Assembly (NCBI GenBank): GCA_013400975.1
Contig: WBMZ01008692.1
Location: 118,289 to 182,288, forward strand
Reading direction: 5' to 3'
Length of the DNA: 64,000 bases
Origin: Atrichornis clamosus
Taxonomy: Eukaryota; Chordata; Aves; Passeriformes; Menuridae
Below are positions 40,678 to 52,930 of this stretch, one piece after another (position 1 is the stretch's first letter; every line of letters begins with the position of its first letter). A model generated the notes under the pieces. That model did no database searches, was not told where the DNA came from, and worked only from the letters and a program-made list of their open reading frames with translations. Both the position numbers and the translations under genes were made by a program.

Positions 40678-41143
40678 CTATGTACAGGGAGGAATCTTTC
40701 CGCCTCACGTGGTCGTCGATGTAGGAAACTCCCAGGGGCTGGACAGGGGTAGCACCAATGCCCAGGAGGACCTGTGCCCCAATGAGCAGCAAGTACATCA
40801 TGTTGGTGGCAGTCCTATTCCTGCAGATAAGGTCCGGGTCTGGTCCCTCATCGCTGGAGGACCCGTTGACAGCGCACACGTCCCTCCCTTCAGCCCCCCA
40901 GCGTATTTCTCCTGATTCATACTCGTACTGGTGGGTCAGAAATTCAGGCAATGCGGAAAGGAGGGCACCCAAGGCCATGACTATCCCTCCACATCCTATC
41001 AAGCGTGGCCGGTGTCCTCGGGCTCCAAAGTAGCTCACGAAGAGGATGAGGGCCAGGTTGCCAATCTCGAAGCTGCTGGCGATGACGCCCACGTCAGCAC
41101 TCTGGAGGTTGAATCGTCGCTCCAAGGTGGTTAAAACACTCAC
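40678..41143 (-). CDS. SLCO3A1: SLCO3A1 second coding exon: helices 1(end)-4 and glycosylated extracellular loop
   Basis: This is a complete internal exon of 466 nt: 155 codons plus the first base of a Gly codon. The acceptor is TTGTAG|GTGAGT (exon starts at 41143) and the donor is ATAG|GTAAGG (intron starts at 40677). It runs from phase 0 to phase 1. Translation begins VSVLTTLERRF and ends RRKDSSLYI. By exon residue: end of helix 1 and first extracellular loop (1-17), helix 2 (about 18-39), the cytoplasmic GARGHRPR turn (40-47), helix 3 (about 48-66), a large extracellular loop (67-115) and helix 4 (about 116-139). The loop has two N-glycosylation sequons, Asn93-Gly-Ser and Asn109-Arg-Thr, and cysteines at 90 and 107. 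The sequence is nearly identical to vertebrate SLCO3A1 as I remember it. There is no frameshift or premature stop, so the locus looks functional. The exon opens with its own donor-like GTGAGT. Confidence 0.96.
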
Positions 41144-41156
41144 CTACAACAGAGAA
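41141..41156 (-). promoter_or_regulatory. Exon 2 acceptor fused to a donor-like sequence (possible recursive splice site)
   Basis: On the minus strand the intron 1 acceptor reads TTTCTCTGTTGTAG, a good polypyrimidine tract, and the exon begins GTGAGTG at once. An AG|GTGAGT juxtaposition is the signature of recursive splice sites and RS-exons. Joining exon 1 (ending CTG) to this exon makes CTG|GTGAGTG, identical over ten bases to the authentic exon 1 donor at 63851-63842. The motif also encodes Val-Ser, so coding constraint alone could preserve it. Use as a donor is inferred, not shown. Confidence 0.55.
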
Positions 41157-41859
41157 ACCCAGAGAAAGTTACAGAAAGATAATACGACTGCCTCCCATCC
41201 TCCCCATATTGCTAGAGTGTAAATTTGCTTGACTTTTCTTTGGAGCTGAAAACGTACCCTTCAAGGACATCCAAACCACGGTACAGTAGCTGACCTCCAA
41301 GCATGACCTGAGTATTCAAAACCAGCCACATCAGAAGGTCCTAATACCAAGTGACATTTCACAGTCTACCACCTGTCCAAGCACACGTCCACTTCCGAAT
41401 TCCTGTGCCCATCAGAGTGCATTTCAGATGCCTGCAGACACCCATGATTCCATGACCGGTTACTCTTTCTTTGGGCTCCCTTTCTATTTGAAGGCACAAC
41501 CTTCACGGTGCACTCTCCCCAGAACCAAGGCACAAACCACACTTCCTGCCAGCCTTTCCCTTGGAATGAACTGCAGTTATGGAGCAGCAGAAAACCCTGC
41601 AGATACTTTGCTTGCACACCAGCTCAAGGCCATCGAGTCAGTCAGAGACAGTGATGTACAAATAGGCAGTTTGGCTGGCACAGAATGCTTCTACTAAAGT
41701 ATATAAATAAAATGCTGATCAAAGGGTTTAAACTGTTTGTGGATTAGTTAATGACTGGGATCGTCACAGAGTATTTTTGAGAAGACAGGCCAATTAAGGT
41801 TTACATAGAAGATTTAAATCCACCCTGAAGAAGGGATGATTTAACAAATTGTGGGTATT

Positions 41860-42195
41860 TAACACTAAGAAGAGAGAAGCACATGAATAGTCTTCAAATA
41901 TTTAACATTGCTGCAAAAAGGAATGACCTGTTCTTTGAATTCAAAACGGACACAACAAGAAGTGACAAGTTTAAACTGCAGCAGAGATGATTCAGGTTAG
42001 ATAGGATGTGGGGAGAAACCAGACTTTTACTGGTGAGGGTTGTGAGGCACTGAAATACCCTGCCTGGAAAGGCTGCAGAGGTCTTTAACAGAGCACAGAC
42101 CAGCATGTCAGGAAAGACACAGGTATGACTGATCTCGCCATGGGGCAAGAAAATGAACCAGATCATCTCTGGAGAGCTCTTCCAATCTTGATTAC
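41860..42195 (+). mobile_element. Old CR1-like LINE 3' fragment
   Basis: Blocks in the order expected for a CR1-type 3' end: GTCTTCAAATATTTAA, AAAAAGGAATGACCTGTTCT, ACGGACACAACAAGAAGTGA, TTCAGGTTAGATAGGA, GGTTGTGAGGCACTGAAATA, CCTGCCTGGAAAGGCTGCAG, and finally TGGAGAGCTCTTCCAATCTTGATT. The element may begin as far upstream as 41740. It is diverged from the younger CR1 copies here and carries no intact coding sequence. Confidence 0.85.
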
Positions 42196-43000
42196 ATGGT
42201 GCAACGAAACACAATGTGGATTTTCTGCAACAGTCACAGCACTGAACAGAGCATGAAGGATGAACCACTAAGTACCTCACTTGCTGTCAGCCCTGCTCAA
42301 GGGAGAAAGCAGGGCATTCTCATATCTATGGCAGTGTCCCTCTTACACAGTAAAAAAAGCAGCAAAAGAAATCTTGAACATGTCACAGAAATGCCAAAAA
42401 CTTCTACCCTGAGTAAAAAACTATCCAGTTTTTCAGACTGCAAAAGATGAAAGTATTTAAGGTTGTCCTAAAAGAGGCAGGTTCCTCTATTCCAAAAAAA
42501 AAAAAAGATAAAGACCTCAGAGCAGAAGGTAGCCCCTGGATAGAATAAAAATAGCCTCCCACTGGAGGCACTGAAAATCTTTGCTGATAAACCTCACGAA
42601 GCAGGAGCCAGCCTGACCGACTTTAAAGTATTCTGACAGCAGCTCTTCTCCGGGGGCAGTTTGCCTCTGCTAGGGTACACCAGGGCACAGTTGGACAAAG
42701 ACAGCCCCATCGGCAACTAAATGGGAAATGGAAACAACCCACTTCTGCTGCTTTGCATAAGCAAAACCTCCCAAACCCGACTCTGATAAGTGTCCAAGTC
42801 AGCTCTCCAAAACTGGGCTGTTTTAATGTTTTCTGAAAATTCATCCTTCTTCTCATACAGGCAGTTATCATTTTATACTACCCGTGTAGTCCTCCCCCAC
42901 TAAAGAGCCAAGAGCTGAAGAAGGCAAGGAGAAAAAAACCCCTAAAAATCAAATCCTAGGAGTAAAGGCAGTGCAAGAACAGCACTTCTTCCCACGCCAA
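42196..43000. other. Intron 1, unique sequence, nothing recognised
   Basis: It contains a poly-A run at 42496-42508 and no repeat family or gene that I can support. Confidence 0.5.
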
Positions 43001-43240
43001 AGCCAAGCGTGCGTGTCAGAGGAGATCACCACTTCACCTGAAGCACCAGGTGCAGGTCCCTGCTGGGATGAAACAGCTCTGTGACTCACCAGGGAGAGCG
43101 GTGTCCTCTGTGCGAGGGCACGGCACGGCCTGTCCCCGCTCCAGTGGCTCGGCGAGCCGTGCTGGAGCTCACATCCAGCAGGGACACTGCTGCTCCCAGC
43201 CCTCCGTGGGAGCCGTGACACGGCTGAGCAGGTGAGCACA
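43000..43240. other. GC-rich pocket with plus-strand consensus donor
   Basis: A CpG-containing, G+C-rich patch of about 240 bases within AT-rich intron 1. A strong donor-like GAGCAG|GTGAGC occurs on the plus strand at 43231/43232, after an open frame of 61 codons (43050-43235). It could be the first exon and promoter of an antisense transcript, an intronic CpG element, or compositional noise. No protein resemblance was seen. Confidence 0.35.
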
Positions 43241-43356
43241 CACACTGCTAGAAAGTATTATGCTGGGATTTTCAAAGCAAGGCACAACGAGGAGGAGGGA
43301 TACAGACAACATCTCATCACTGCGGGAAGATCCAGCGGGCACCCGTGCGACAGGGA

Positions 43357-43435
43357 ACCACGGAATGGTTTGGATTGGAAAGGACCTTAAGGATGATGTA
43401 GTTCCAGCCCTTCCACCATGGATAAGGACTTATGA
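43357..43435 (-). mobile_element. CR1 LINE 3' terminal fragment
   Basis: ACCACGGAATGGTTTGGATT, GGAAAGGACCTTAAGGATGA and GTAGTTCCAGCCCTTCCACC match the reverse complement of the CR1 3' end. The copy is truncated after about 80 bases. Confidence 0.9.
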
Positions 43436-44084
43436 TCCACAACACAGGAACGGTTTTGTTGCAAGGTGTGGTCTAATGGGGCTGGTACAGTCAGACTGGT
43501 GGGACTCCACAGCTGAACACCACACAGCAAACACCAAACTCTGAGCAACGCCAAGGCCTTGCAACAGGAACCCTCTTTTATGCTACCACCTCCAGCATGT
43601 CCCTAGAACTCAGCTATAGCTGGGGCTCCATGAACATCCATTTTGACAGACTGGGGAATCTCTCCAAGATCAATATATAGCTCTGAGTATGCAAAATCAT
43701 GTCTGTGGTGCTCATTTCTGAGTTGTACCTAGATAGGAAACTCATGATTACTCATTACAGCTGTGTAAACTGAGGTAGAGAGCCAACTATTAATGAGACA
43801 AGTACAGTCAACAAAATTAATTTCTGATGGAATAATTTAGGCTGAAAGATTGAAAGCCAACAGAAGTGATTTCCCAAGGCCAACTGGTATTAACTAGCTT
43901 TGGAAGTCTCCCACATTTCGACCTGGCTGCCAAATTTTAGGCTTTTACCATACATATATACAAATGGCTAGAAAGCAGGATGGTATTTAGAAACACATGG
44001 GTGCCAGGCCTCAAAAGGGTCAGATTCTGGACAGCTGGATTTCAGACACAAAAAGAATGTACCATTTCCAAGTGCAATTCACAG
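43436..44084. other. Intron 1, possible further MIR remnant
   Basis: The segment 43780-43900 has AAACTGAGGTAGAGAG and AGTGATTTCCCAAGGCCA, which resemble pieces of an inverted MIR but are not clearly colinear. Nothing else was recognised. Confidence 0.35.
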
Positions 44085-44150
44085 TCACACAGACAGTAAA
44101 TTGGTGACAAACCTGGAAACTAAAACCAGTGTCTCAATTCTCATTCCACT
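44085..44150 (-). mobile_element. Probable MIR-like SINE remnant
   Basis: CAGTCACACAGACAGTAAATTGG, then GACAAACCTGGAAAC, then AACCAGTGTCTCAATTCTCATTCC, follows the inverted MIR order (GGTCACACAGCAAGTTAGTGG, GAGCTGGGAA, AACCCAGGTCTCCTGATTCCC). It is short and heavily diverged. Confidence 0.42.
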
Positions 44151-47100
44151 CTTATTTCAAGTGGGACTTCAGTCTTTCTTTTTGTTTTTACAATAGCTAA
44201 ACCACTCACAATAGGGAAAAAGAGTCTCACCATCCCCTAATACTTTCTTGCTTTAGTTTGGTGAAGAGCTTGAAACAAAAGGAGGAGGAGGACAACACAG
44301 TGCAAACTACAGCCCTCTTGATAAAAACTGGCAGCTCTCCTTATTCCTTTGGCCAGACCACACTGCAGTTCCCAGTTTGCTCCTTCTGGCTGTAGCATTG
44401 CTACCCAGTGCTACCAGCTCTGCCTTTGCTAAGTGGGTTATGAGGAGCAGGGGGGTATGGTGAAAGAAGAAATCCATCATACCAGCCTTGAGCATCCAGA
44501 AGAAAACAGCATACGAGTACTAAATGCTGAGACCAGCATCAGCAGAGTAGCCTCCAAAACTGACAGTGATGGGAAAAAAAAAGAAGATCCCAAAATAAAA
44601 ACAAGGCTGGGAAATAAACTGTCAACATGCAGATTTTTAGCCAGAGAACAACAGGAACACAACTGCATTAAAACCAGACTGGCTGCGGCCCAGACAGCAC
44701 AGCCCAAATTCTTACCATGACATTGGCTGTGACCTTACTAAGACCAACTACAAAATCAGCATTAGCACAGCAGAGATGTTACCTGTAGTCATTCAAAAGA
44801 ACTCCCTGCCCATGGCTAGAATAATTCTCCCACCCTCCATGCTCCACCTTTATGGAACTTCCTGCGTATAAAACACAACCTGACTAAATGCAGTTTCCAT
44901 GTGGGATGCTCACGGTGCCCTTGTACCTGCGAGAAGAGCACTGTATTGCCTGTATTTCCTTTCACAATCCTGCTCCCCAGCAGATCAGCCATCCCCACTC
45001 CTAGACACTCACTCTGTTTGTGAGTTACATAAAATGTTGCAAAAGACAGGACAGGTCCCCATAAAATACTGACATCATGTGAAAAGGCTGTAAGGATTAT
45101 AAAGAGTCCCTGTGTGCTGAGACCAGGTTGGTCACTCAAAAGCACAGCCCACGTGGATGCTGGTTTAATAGCAGGGACGTGGGCCATGGAATGGTGCAGC
45201 AGCACAGCAGCTTCAGATGGACAATCTCCTGCTGAAACACAGCAGGAGACACCAGGAGCCCACAGTTGTGAAGCTGCTACTTCCTGGCTCCTGTCAACTT
45301 ACACAGCTGTTTTGTCAGGGATGGAAAGAATTGATTAAGAGGGTATTTAGTTAAAAAAAAAGCTTCTAACCTAGGATCAAAACGGTTACCAGTAAGCCAT
45401 TTACAACACCCAGGAAAACTCATGCAGACAAGACAGAGCAGATCATGTGGTCTGACCCCAAAAAGTTCCTGGTGTGAAAACACCCACAGGACCAGACAAG
45501 TTCAGAGCAGGCACGAGGACAGAAGCAGAGGCAGCACTGTAATCGTGGCAAATGCCAGCACCCAGGAAAATGGGAAGGGCACTGAAGCTACAGCTTCCTA
45601 TGGGAATGTGCCTGTGCTGAGGACAGATGTACCTGACTGCCACCCTTACGTCCTCCTGTCTGTCCTACAGATCAGTCCTGACCAGAAAATACTTTAACTG
45701 CAGCACCATACTCAGCCTTCAGCTGTGTCAGCCTCACTGCCTTTTTCTATGATTTCCATTTCACCTACTCCAGACATCTCCCACACAGTTTTTAACAGCA
45801 GCTCCACTGAGATTTAGCTCTGGCATTAGAGAGATCAACTGTGCAGCTGCTGGTACTCCACCAGCTCATGCTCCTCCAGACTAGGGCTACACCAGATCAG
45901 GCAACTGGACTACTGAAAACTAGACCAGTTTGGGCACCTGCACACCTTGCTCATGCAGAGAGCAGGCTGGGGATCTAGAGAGATCATGTAACCCAGCCTT
46001 CTGGCGTTCTGTGAACATGCTGTAACATACAATAACAAGGGATTAAAACTCAGACCATGCTTACACTACCTGCTCCTCTCACGGAGCCACTGCAGGCTGC
46101 ACACACACAGTTTGTATCAGATATCTTAGGAGACTGACAGCAAACAGGCCTGGGCTAAAGGGGCTCCCACCACCATCCTAAAACATTCTTCAATGATTGA
46201 AAAAGGAAAATATCTCACATAACGCACACAGTGATAAATGACCCACATTAAAAAAAAAAAAAAATCAATCACCACCTTAAAATTTTCCAGCCAAAGCAAC
46301 TTACATTGCCACTCCTGTAACTAAATCCATGGAAGCTTATGCCATGCCATTCTGGGCTTATTTCAATAATACATGCCCACATTAATCATTCCTGTCTGTC
46401 CCAAATCTACAGATCTTGGCCTTTCTGAACCAAGGAAAATTTGTTTTCTCTATAGGCTGTTTATTTTATATTAGTGTTCAGCAAAAATACAATCCACAGC
46501 CCTGTTTCACACTATTGCCACACTTTATCACTAAGAAATGAACTGAAGGCTGGGGGCACCATTATAGAGTCAGAGACACAGTGCATTGAAAACGAATATC
46601 GTATTGTTCGTATCTCCAATGATCAAGTCATATTCACCCACAGAGTCTACAGTTAAGTTCATTGTATTAATAATACAGGGTTATATATAGAAAACACATT
46701 GACTTTATGCCTGAAGGGCCTTTTCAAAAGGCCTCTTTTTAATGTAAAATACATTTTCTCAGTTATGTGGTAAGAGATTGGACTTGAAGAGACATGTCTG
46801 CAGTGCTACAGGGTGTAAAATAATTGCCTGGCAACTACGTTCCCAAAGGAAAACAAACGCAAGCCATCTCCCACAGTCTCCATTACAGAGCCAGGAAACA
46901 CAAGGTTCCTTGGAGAGCCAAAGGGACCATGCCAGAAACACCACTGCTTCCAGGTGCCTCCACACACTTCTTCAGCTGTCACCTCGTCCTCTCTTCCAGC
47001 AGCCACGCGGGACGGGGCTAAGGGCATCCCACAGCTGGGGGCAAGTTCTCCTCCTACAGAGCTGGTCCCCACGGGCTCAGTCACCCACCCTCCCAGCTGA

Positions 47101-50100
47101 CAGCACAGCCACCAGGCTCAGGCTTCAAGCCCAAGGGAACGATGCTGATCCTCTGCTCTGTTGTTTTCCTGCTCCACAATTCCAGCATGGGGATGATCAC
47201 TTGTGGTTGAGCCAAACTTTTTAAAATGCAGACCATTTCCTTGGCGTTTTGCTCACTCCTTCCCCATCAGATGGCTGGGATGAGGGCACTGAGCTCAATA
47301 CCTGTTGTCCAGACTCAGCCAACAGCATTTCTTGCTGTTCCTCATCCCACTGAAGTAGTGAGGGCATCAGGACGTCCTGTCTCAGGCTGCTGATCATTTG
47401 TTTGAACACCTTTCCCAGTCCAATAACGTCAGTTGAAACTTAAATACACTCTCAGTGCAGATGCCAACACCTCTGCTGGCTTTGGGCACACCAGCACAAG
47501 GGAAAGCAAAAAAAAGGTGGCGACAGGAACACACCCAGGCTGGCTCTGCTCAAGGTCTGGAAATGATCTCTGCATAGAAATCTGCATTCAGCAGATAGGG
47601 ATAACAGACGCCGCAGCTGAACCCCTGCTGAAAGTAGGGTGTTATTAGCTGGGCTGTTGCTGCATGTGCCTGTGCTGTTTCTAGGCCAGCACTCGAAAAT
47701 CTGCAAGTTACTGTATTGGTGCCATGAGGAGTTTGCAGCTTGGATCGGTGCCTCACTGGTGTGAAAAATTCATTTTACATTCTAGTGACCAGCTCTGAGG
47801 TTACTGACACAGTCCAAATTAAGAACATGTTCAAGGTCAGGATTTTCAGGGCCTGAGAAGAAAGGCCCTGCAGCAAGAGAAACAGCACATCACACTCCTA
47901 CTCGAGTTTTTGGCAATCTCTTCTCCCTGGCTTCATGCAGAAAACTTTTCTGCCTTCTCTTGTAGCCCACTGTGCATCTCCTGCCCACATTTCAGTAGCT
48001 GCAGCATCCTGAGCCACTGGCCCTTGGCCAACACAGGGCACAAAACAAGTTTACCTGGGCACCCTCTCCAGGGTTTCACAGCTGTGCCACAAACACAGAG
48101 ATGCTACACGGTATTGCACACTGCAAACACAGCAAAGAGTGCTCAGCATCCACGGAAGATATCCTGTTTGGTCAGAAGCTAAGCCACAGTTTGTTTCAAA
48201 ATAGCTTAAACCAGAAAAAAGTCACGTGCCTCTGAAAGTTACACATGCATTTTCCAGTACCCCAGTGAAGCTGGGATCCATACTGACCAAATATGCTACA
48301 TGAACACCTAACCTCTAACCCAGGCACCCTTTCTAGCAAACAGCAATGCAGCAGGGCTGTCAATACCTTCCTCATTTGCTTCCTACGGATCCTGCATGAG
48401 ACACAATGCGCTGACCCCCTTTCCCAGCTCCCTCGAGGAAGAGAAGGTGCAGTGCTCCATTTAGAGCAGTGTGAACAAAAAGATCACTGGGGTGTTATTT
48501 GCAGCTACCCCCTCAGGTTCATCACGGAAAGTCTGCCTGAGCCACCAACACTCGAAGCAGACCCAGAGCCAGGCCACACGGAACTGCCTACCAAAACTTG
48601 AAAGGCTTTTTCTGTTGCTCTGAAACAGATGCACACCAAGGCCAAAATCTAGTTTTTTAACCTTTTAAAGTCCCAACCTATGGTGATATAATCACAGCCA
48701 TAGACTTAGTGTCCACACAAGTGTTCTGCCTCCAAGTCTGCTGTTCAACATCGACCTCACTGTGTGAAGGCAGTTGGTATTTTAGTCTCTAACAAGGTAC
48801 CCACATAAAAACACCCAGTGCCAGCATCCATTTGTAGCACGAACTTTTCTTGAGTAGCAGACCTACAGCGAAGCCAGTGGATATTTGAATCCTTACTTAT
48901 TTTTAAATGTTATGTCATTTTCACTGGCAGCCAAGTATCACATCATAAACATGCAAAGAAGCACAAACTTCAACCCTGTAGCTGCATTTTTGCGTGCTTT
49001 AAAAACCGTAGCACAGAACGGCGCTGCCGGCACATTTCAGACCTGGAGGATGAAGAATTCCATGCGGAATAAGTGCACAGCAGCAGAGGCTGGTGAGCAG
49101 GGGCAGCCAATCTCTCTGTCAAAGTAAACAGCCAAGGGAAAGCTGCTGGAACATCTTTGACACATTCAGAGATAGATCTCTTTTTTCTTTTTTTCCTGTG
49201 GCCAGCAAGTAGGTGTAGAAAGCCAGATGAAGAGGAATTCAAACTGCATAATTCAAATGTAGGCTCCTACAGCACTCCTGCCATATGCAGAACTGGCAGC
49301 AAAATTCATGCATGGCTCTGGGCCTCTGCAAACTGGGCACCAGCATGCTGGGTTCCAGTTGAGAGGAGGAGATGAAATTCATGTCTCTGGAAGACTCTTA
49401 ACAGGAAAAAAGCCCCTTCCTAAATACTATCACATGGACTATGTACTACCACTGGAGAGGCGGGATCCCAAGCTGTCACATCGCAACACCCTCACTTCTC
49501 CACCTCCACAACTGAATGCAGGTTTGCTTGTTCATCTAATAAAACACTTCCTAACACAACACTTCCATGCCTGCAGAGAAGGCTTTCTACTATAAACAGG
49601 GTGACTTACCACACAGAAACCATAATGCAAGCCTGACAAGAAAACCTGTGATGCAAAGGGCTTCATGTTATCTGAATTTATGATCAAGAGCTGAACTCGG
49701 GGCTAAGGGTTGCATCCGAGTTATGCCAGAGTGCAGATGAAGAAAGGCCTGTGGAGCTGGTTGCAGAAGCATTCCCAGCTGCCAGGCATGAACCAGGGCA
49801 GAAGTGACACAGGCAGGACACTCTGAGGCAGCATTAACAAAAGCTTTGAAGGAAGCTGAATTCAGTTTTCACGGTTGGAGGACAACAGTGATTATATAAA
49901 GGCTATATACTGAGAGAGGAGCTTTTCTGACAAGTCCCACTACTTTTCTCCTCATCTGCTCTGGCTCTGCTGATATCTCTCCTGCTCTACTCCCTATCCA
50001 GCAGCAAGGATGCCTGGCTACAGCAAATGGGAGTTTGGCTTAGGAAGAAGTTCAAGGCTTTTCTCATCAACCAGTACATGCTTTAATTTAGTAAGCCTTG

Positions 50101-52874
50101 GAAGTTAGGAAGCCATTTAAAAAGGGAAACAACAAAATGGCCACATTGCACTGCCATTTCACTGCACTTTATAACAACTCAAAAAAGAAATACTGAATTA
50201 CTTCAGCACGTGGAATTGGGGTCTCTCTAGCACCTAACCAGCAACACCCCAAGCTTGCCCCAGAGCCACATGTGCTGCTTGCTTATCCCCACCTCGCACC
50301 CTGCAGCCCACACAAGAGCTGTCCGTGTCATCCTGCTTATTTGCTAAGTAACACCCTCCCACCAAGCTGTTCACAAACGACTCACTTCTCCTTCCACGCT
50401 GTCTCCGTGCAGAGCCAAGGGTACGAACGGGAGCCGTGTGCCGGCTGCTGCCAAACTTCCCACCACAGGGAGAAGCAGGCTGGGAGGTGAGCACGGAGGG
50501 CCGTGGTGTTAACAGGCAAGTCAGGGCTTGAAGGTGATCTTAAATCTATTTACTGTAGAATCACCAGGCCCTGCAAAACTTTAATGAGCACATGCAAGGA
50601 AAGCAGAAGTTCCCACCTCTTCCGTTTACCTACCAGAGTAGAGCAAAAGCACAATAGGAGAGGGGTTTTCAGGGAGGACCACTGCTCCTACGGCAGGGGC
50701 ACACCAGATTCTGGGAGGAATCCATCATTCAGGCACTACAGAGTGGGAATGGTTTTGCATTCAGCATTCAACACAAAGCCAGAGTCATTCACTAACTAAT
50801 GGTTACCGCAGCCAACACGAGCACTCTCTCTTCACTTCTTGTACTTTCCCAATCTGGTTTCTCTGAACCTCCACAGCTATTTCAAATCCCATGTTTTCAT
50901 CTCCCTCCAGTTCTTCACTCATCCTTTGCAGACAGCTTCAACATGAAGTCAATTCTCTTTATACTCCGCTTCTCCCTGGTTCCTGCCTCCCCAAGGTACT
51001 AATTACAATACAGTTTATTATCCAGGCACATAACATTTAGACTCTAATTTTGCCTTGCTTTAAAGGAAGCTAGACACCACTGAGGCAGTCCACTGTAGCC
51101 AATAACAGCGAAGATTTTTCAAAAGCACTTTAGTGGCTTTGGAACAAGAGTCCCATTTTCAAAGAGACATTTAGAGTAAGTCACTTCTGTCAATGACAGT
51201 ATGGCTCAGAAAGCATCCTTGAAAATAATACCCTCAGGCTCCTTTAAAATCCATCACTACTGAAGAGTGAGTAAAGCAGTCCCAAGAAGTCTTTTCCAGT
51301 GAAGCCTTAAACAGCAAAGGGCTGAATGTTTCAATCCTAAGGTTTCAGGCAGGTGTGAAGGAAACAGGGATACCATTCAGCTGGCAACAAGGCCGCATCA
51401 CAGGATAATCACAGGTAGGATAAAACAAAATTAACAGCTCATTAACTAATTTAGTACAGCTTATTGTGATAATGGCGAGAGACTTGGTTCAGGGTCCAAG
51501 CCCGGGTGCTTCTTTCATTCCAGTTACCATCACCGGAGAGCTCAGTGCCCATCGTCCTACACCACGAGATGACCATGGAACCAGACAACAGCACAGCTGG
51601 CACATTTGCTGACTGAGACAGAAAGTCCAAAGGAAGCCTGGCGATGTCCATGACAAAGCCAGGAAATGAGCCCAAGCATGCCTGGTCTGCATCTTCACCA
51701 CAAAATACAAATAGAAGCTGTTCCTCAGCCAACAAGCATTACCCCATGGGCTAAGCTGTCCTCTCCCAAGTCTGCCACATGTCACACTGTCCAAATGCAA
51801 ATAAAACCAGATTTCTCTGGGCACGAATGTTAGTCTTGACTGATGAAGGGAGTCATTTTGGACATGACAGGTCTGGACAGCCAGCTGCAAAGTAAGAGCC
51901 TGGCTTGAAAACATTACCCACATGTGGCAGGAATGTTCCTCTGTTCCTGCCAAGATGACACCATCAACAGAATCTGCCTTGCCAGTATTGGTTCAGAGGA
52001 ATCAAGTTGCTGTTCTCCCATCATTTAATCTCTCACTTGCTTGAGTAGTGGGGGCGAGGGAGAGGTCAGGGAAATACACAGTGACAGGACTCCTGGAAAC
52101 ATTCCATGAACCTAATATTTTGTGACGCTGTCTGGATACCCAGAGTTCTGAGCACAATCAGGATGCTGAGAATCAAACTGGGAGTGTCTCAATCTATGCA
52201 CTACGCACTACAAGGGGCAAATAAATGAGAAATCAAAGGTCATTTTAGCTTCAGTTGCATTTCCAGTGTAGCAAAGTTCTGTGCATCTCTTAAAAGATCC
52301 CATCCCTTGGAGCCTCAGTGTGATGCCTAACAGAAATCCATACAGGCTTGGTCAAGTTCAACAGTCACTTAAGCACTTAAGTATTGGCATAACCAGACAC
52401 ACTGCATTCATGTCAAAAGGCCTGGTTAACTAAGCCAGGACACCACACTTTGCCACAAGCCATTTGCAGAACACTGTTGTCCATTTTGGCCAACCACTCC
52501 CCCAAACTGTAATGCCATCTCAGAGCAAGCCATTTAGAAGATGAGGATACAGAAGTACTGAGCTGGAAAACATTACAGGACAGCCTGGGAAGAAACTTCC
52601 ATACATGGGACCACACAACCTTATACAAAATCCCAAGGAGAACTCTGCATCCAGATTTACCTCCAAGTTGTTACCCTGCTAACCAATTGCTCACTGGATA
52701 CCTACCCATAGAATACCAAAGATGAAGTCTGCTAATGTGGGAGCATCTGGAAAACTTAGATAATGACAAGGGACCCTGGGCACTGTTCAGGAATATACTT
52801 CAAAAGTTTGCAATTTGAAAACACACAGAACTGATTCTAGAGACTGCATCCAATATTTCCCAAGAGCCATTATA
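44151..52874. other. Intron 1, unique sequence with no gene recognised
   Basis: It contains poly-A at 46251-46264. Open frames reach 148-154 codons (46778-47224 plus; 51489-51953 minus), with no family resemblance and in stretches of higher G+C. No mobile element was assigned. Confidence 0.5.
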
Positions 52875-52930
52875 TACAACTACAGTAATTCCTTAGCGAT
52901 CTTACAACTACAGTAATTCATTAGGGATCT
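52875..52930. repeat. Two-copy tandem duplication, 28-bp unit
   Basis: TACAACTACAGTAATTCCTT... (52875-52902) and TACAACTACAGTAATTCATT... (52903-52930) differ at two positions. This is a recent local duplication in AT-rich DNA. Confidence 0.92.

Noticed and set aside
40758..41134. Open frames on the plus strand opposite exon 2 (91 and 67 codons)
   Set aside because: They are the antisense shadow of the conserved SLCO3A1 exon, whose minus-strand translation fully explains the open reading.
46778..47224. 148-codon plus-strand open frame in intron 1
   Set aside because: Ser/Pro/His-rich translation without domain features, in locally higher G+C. No splice or promoter support.
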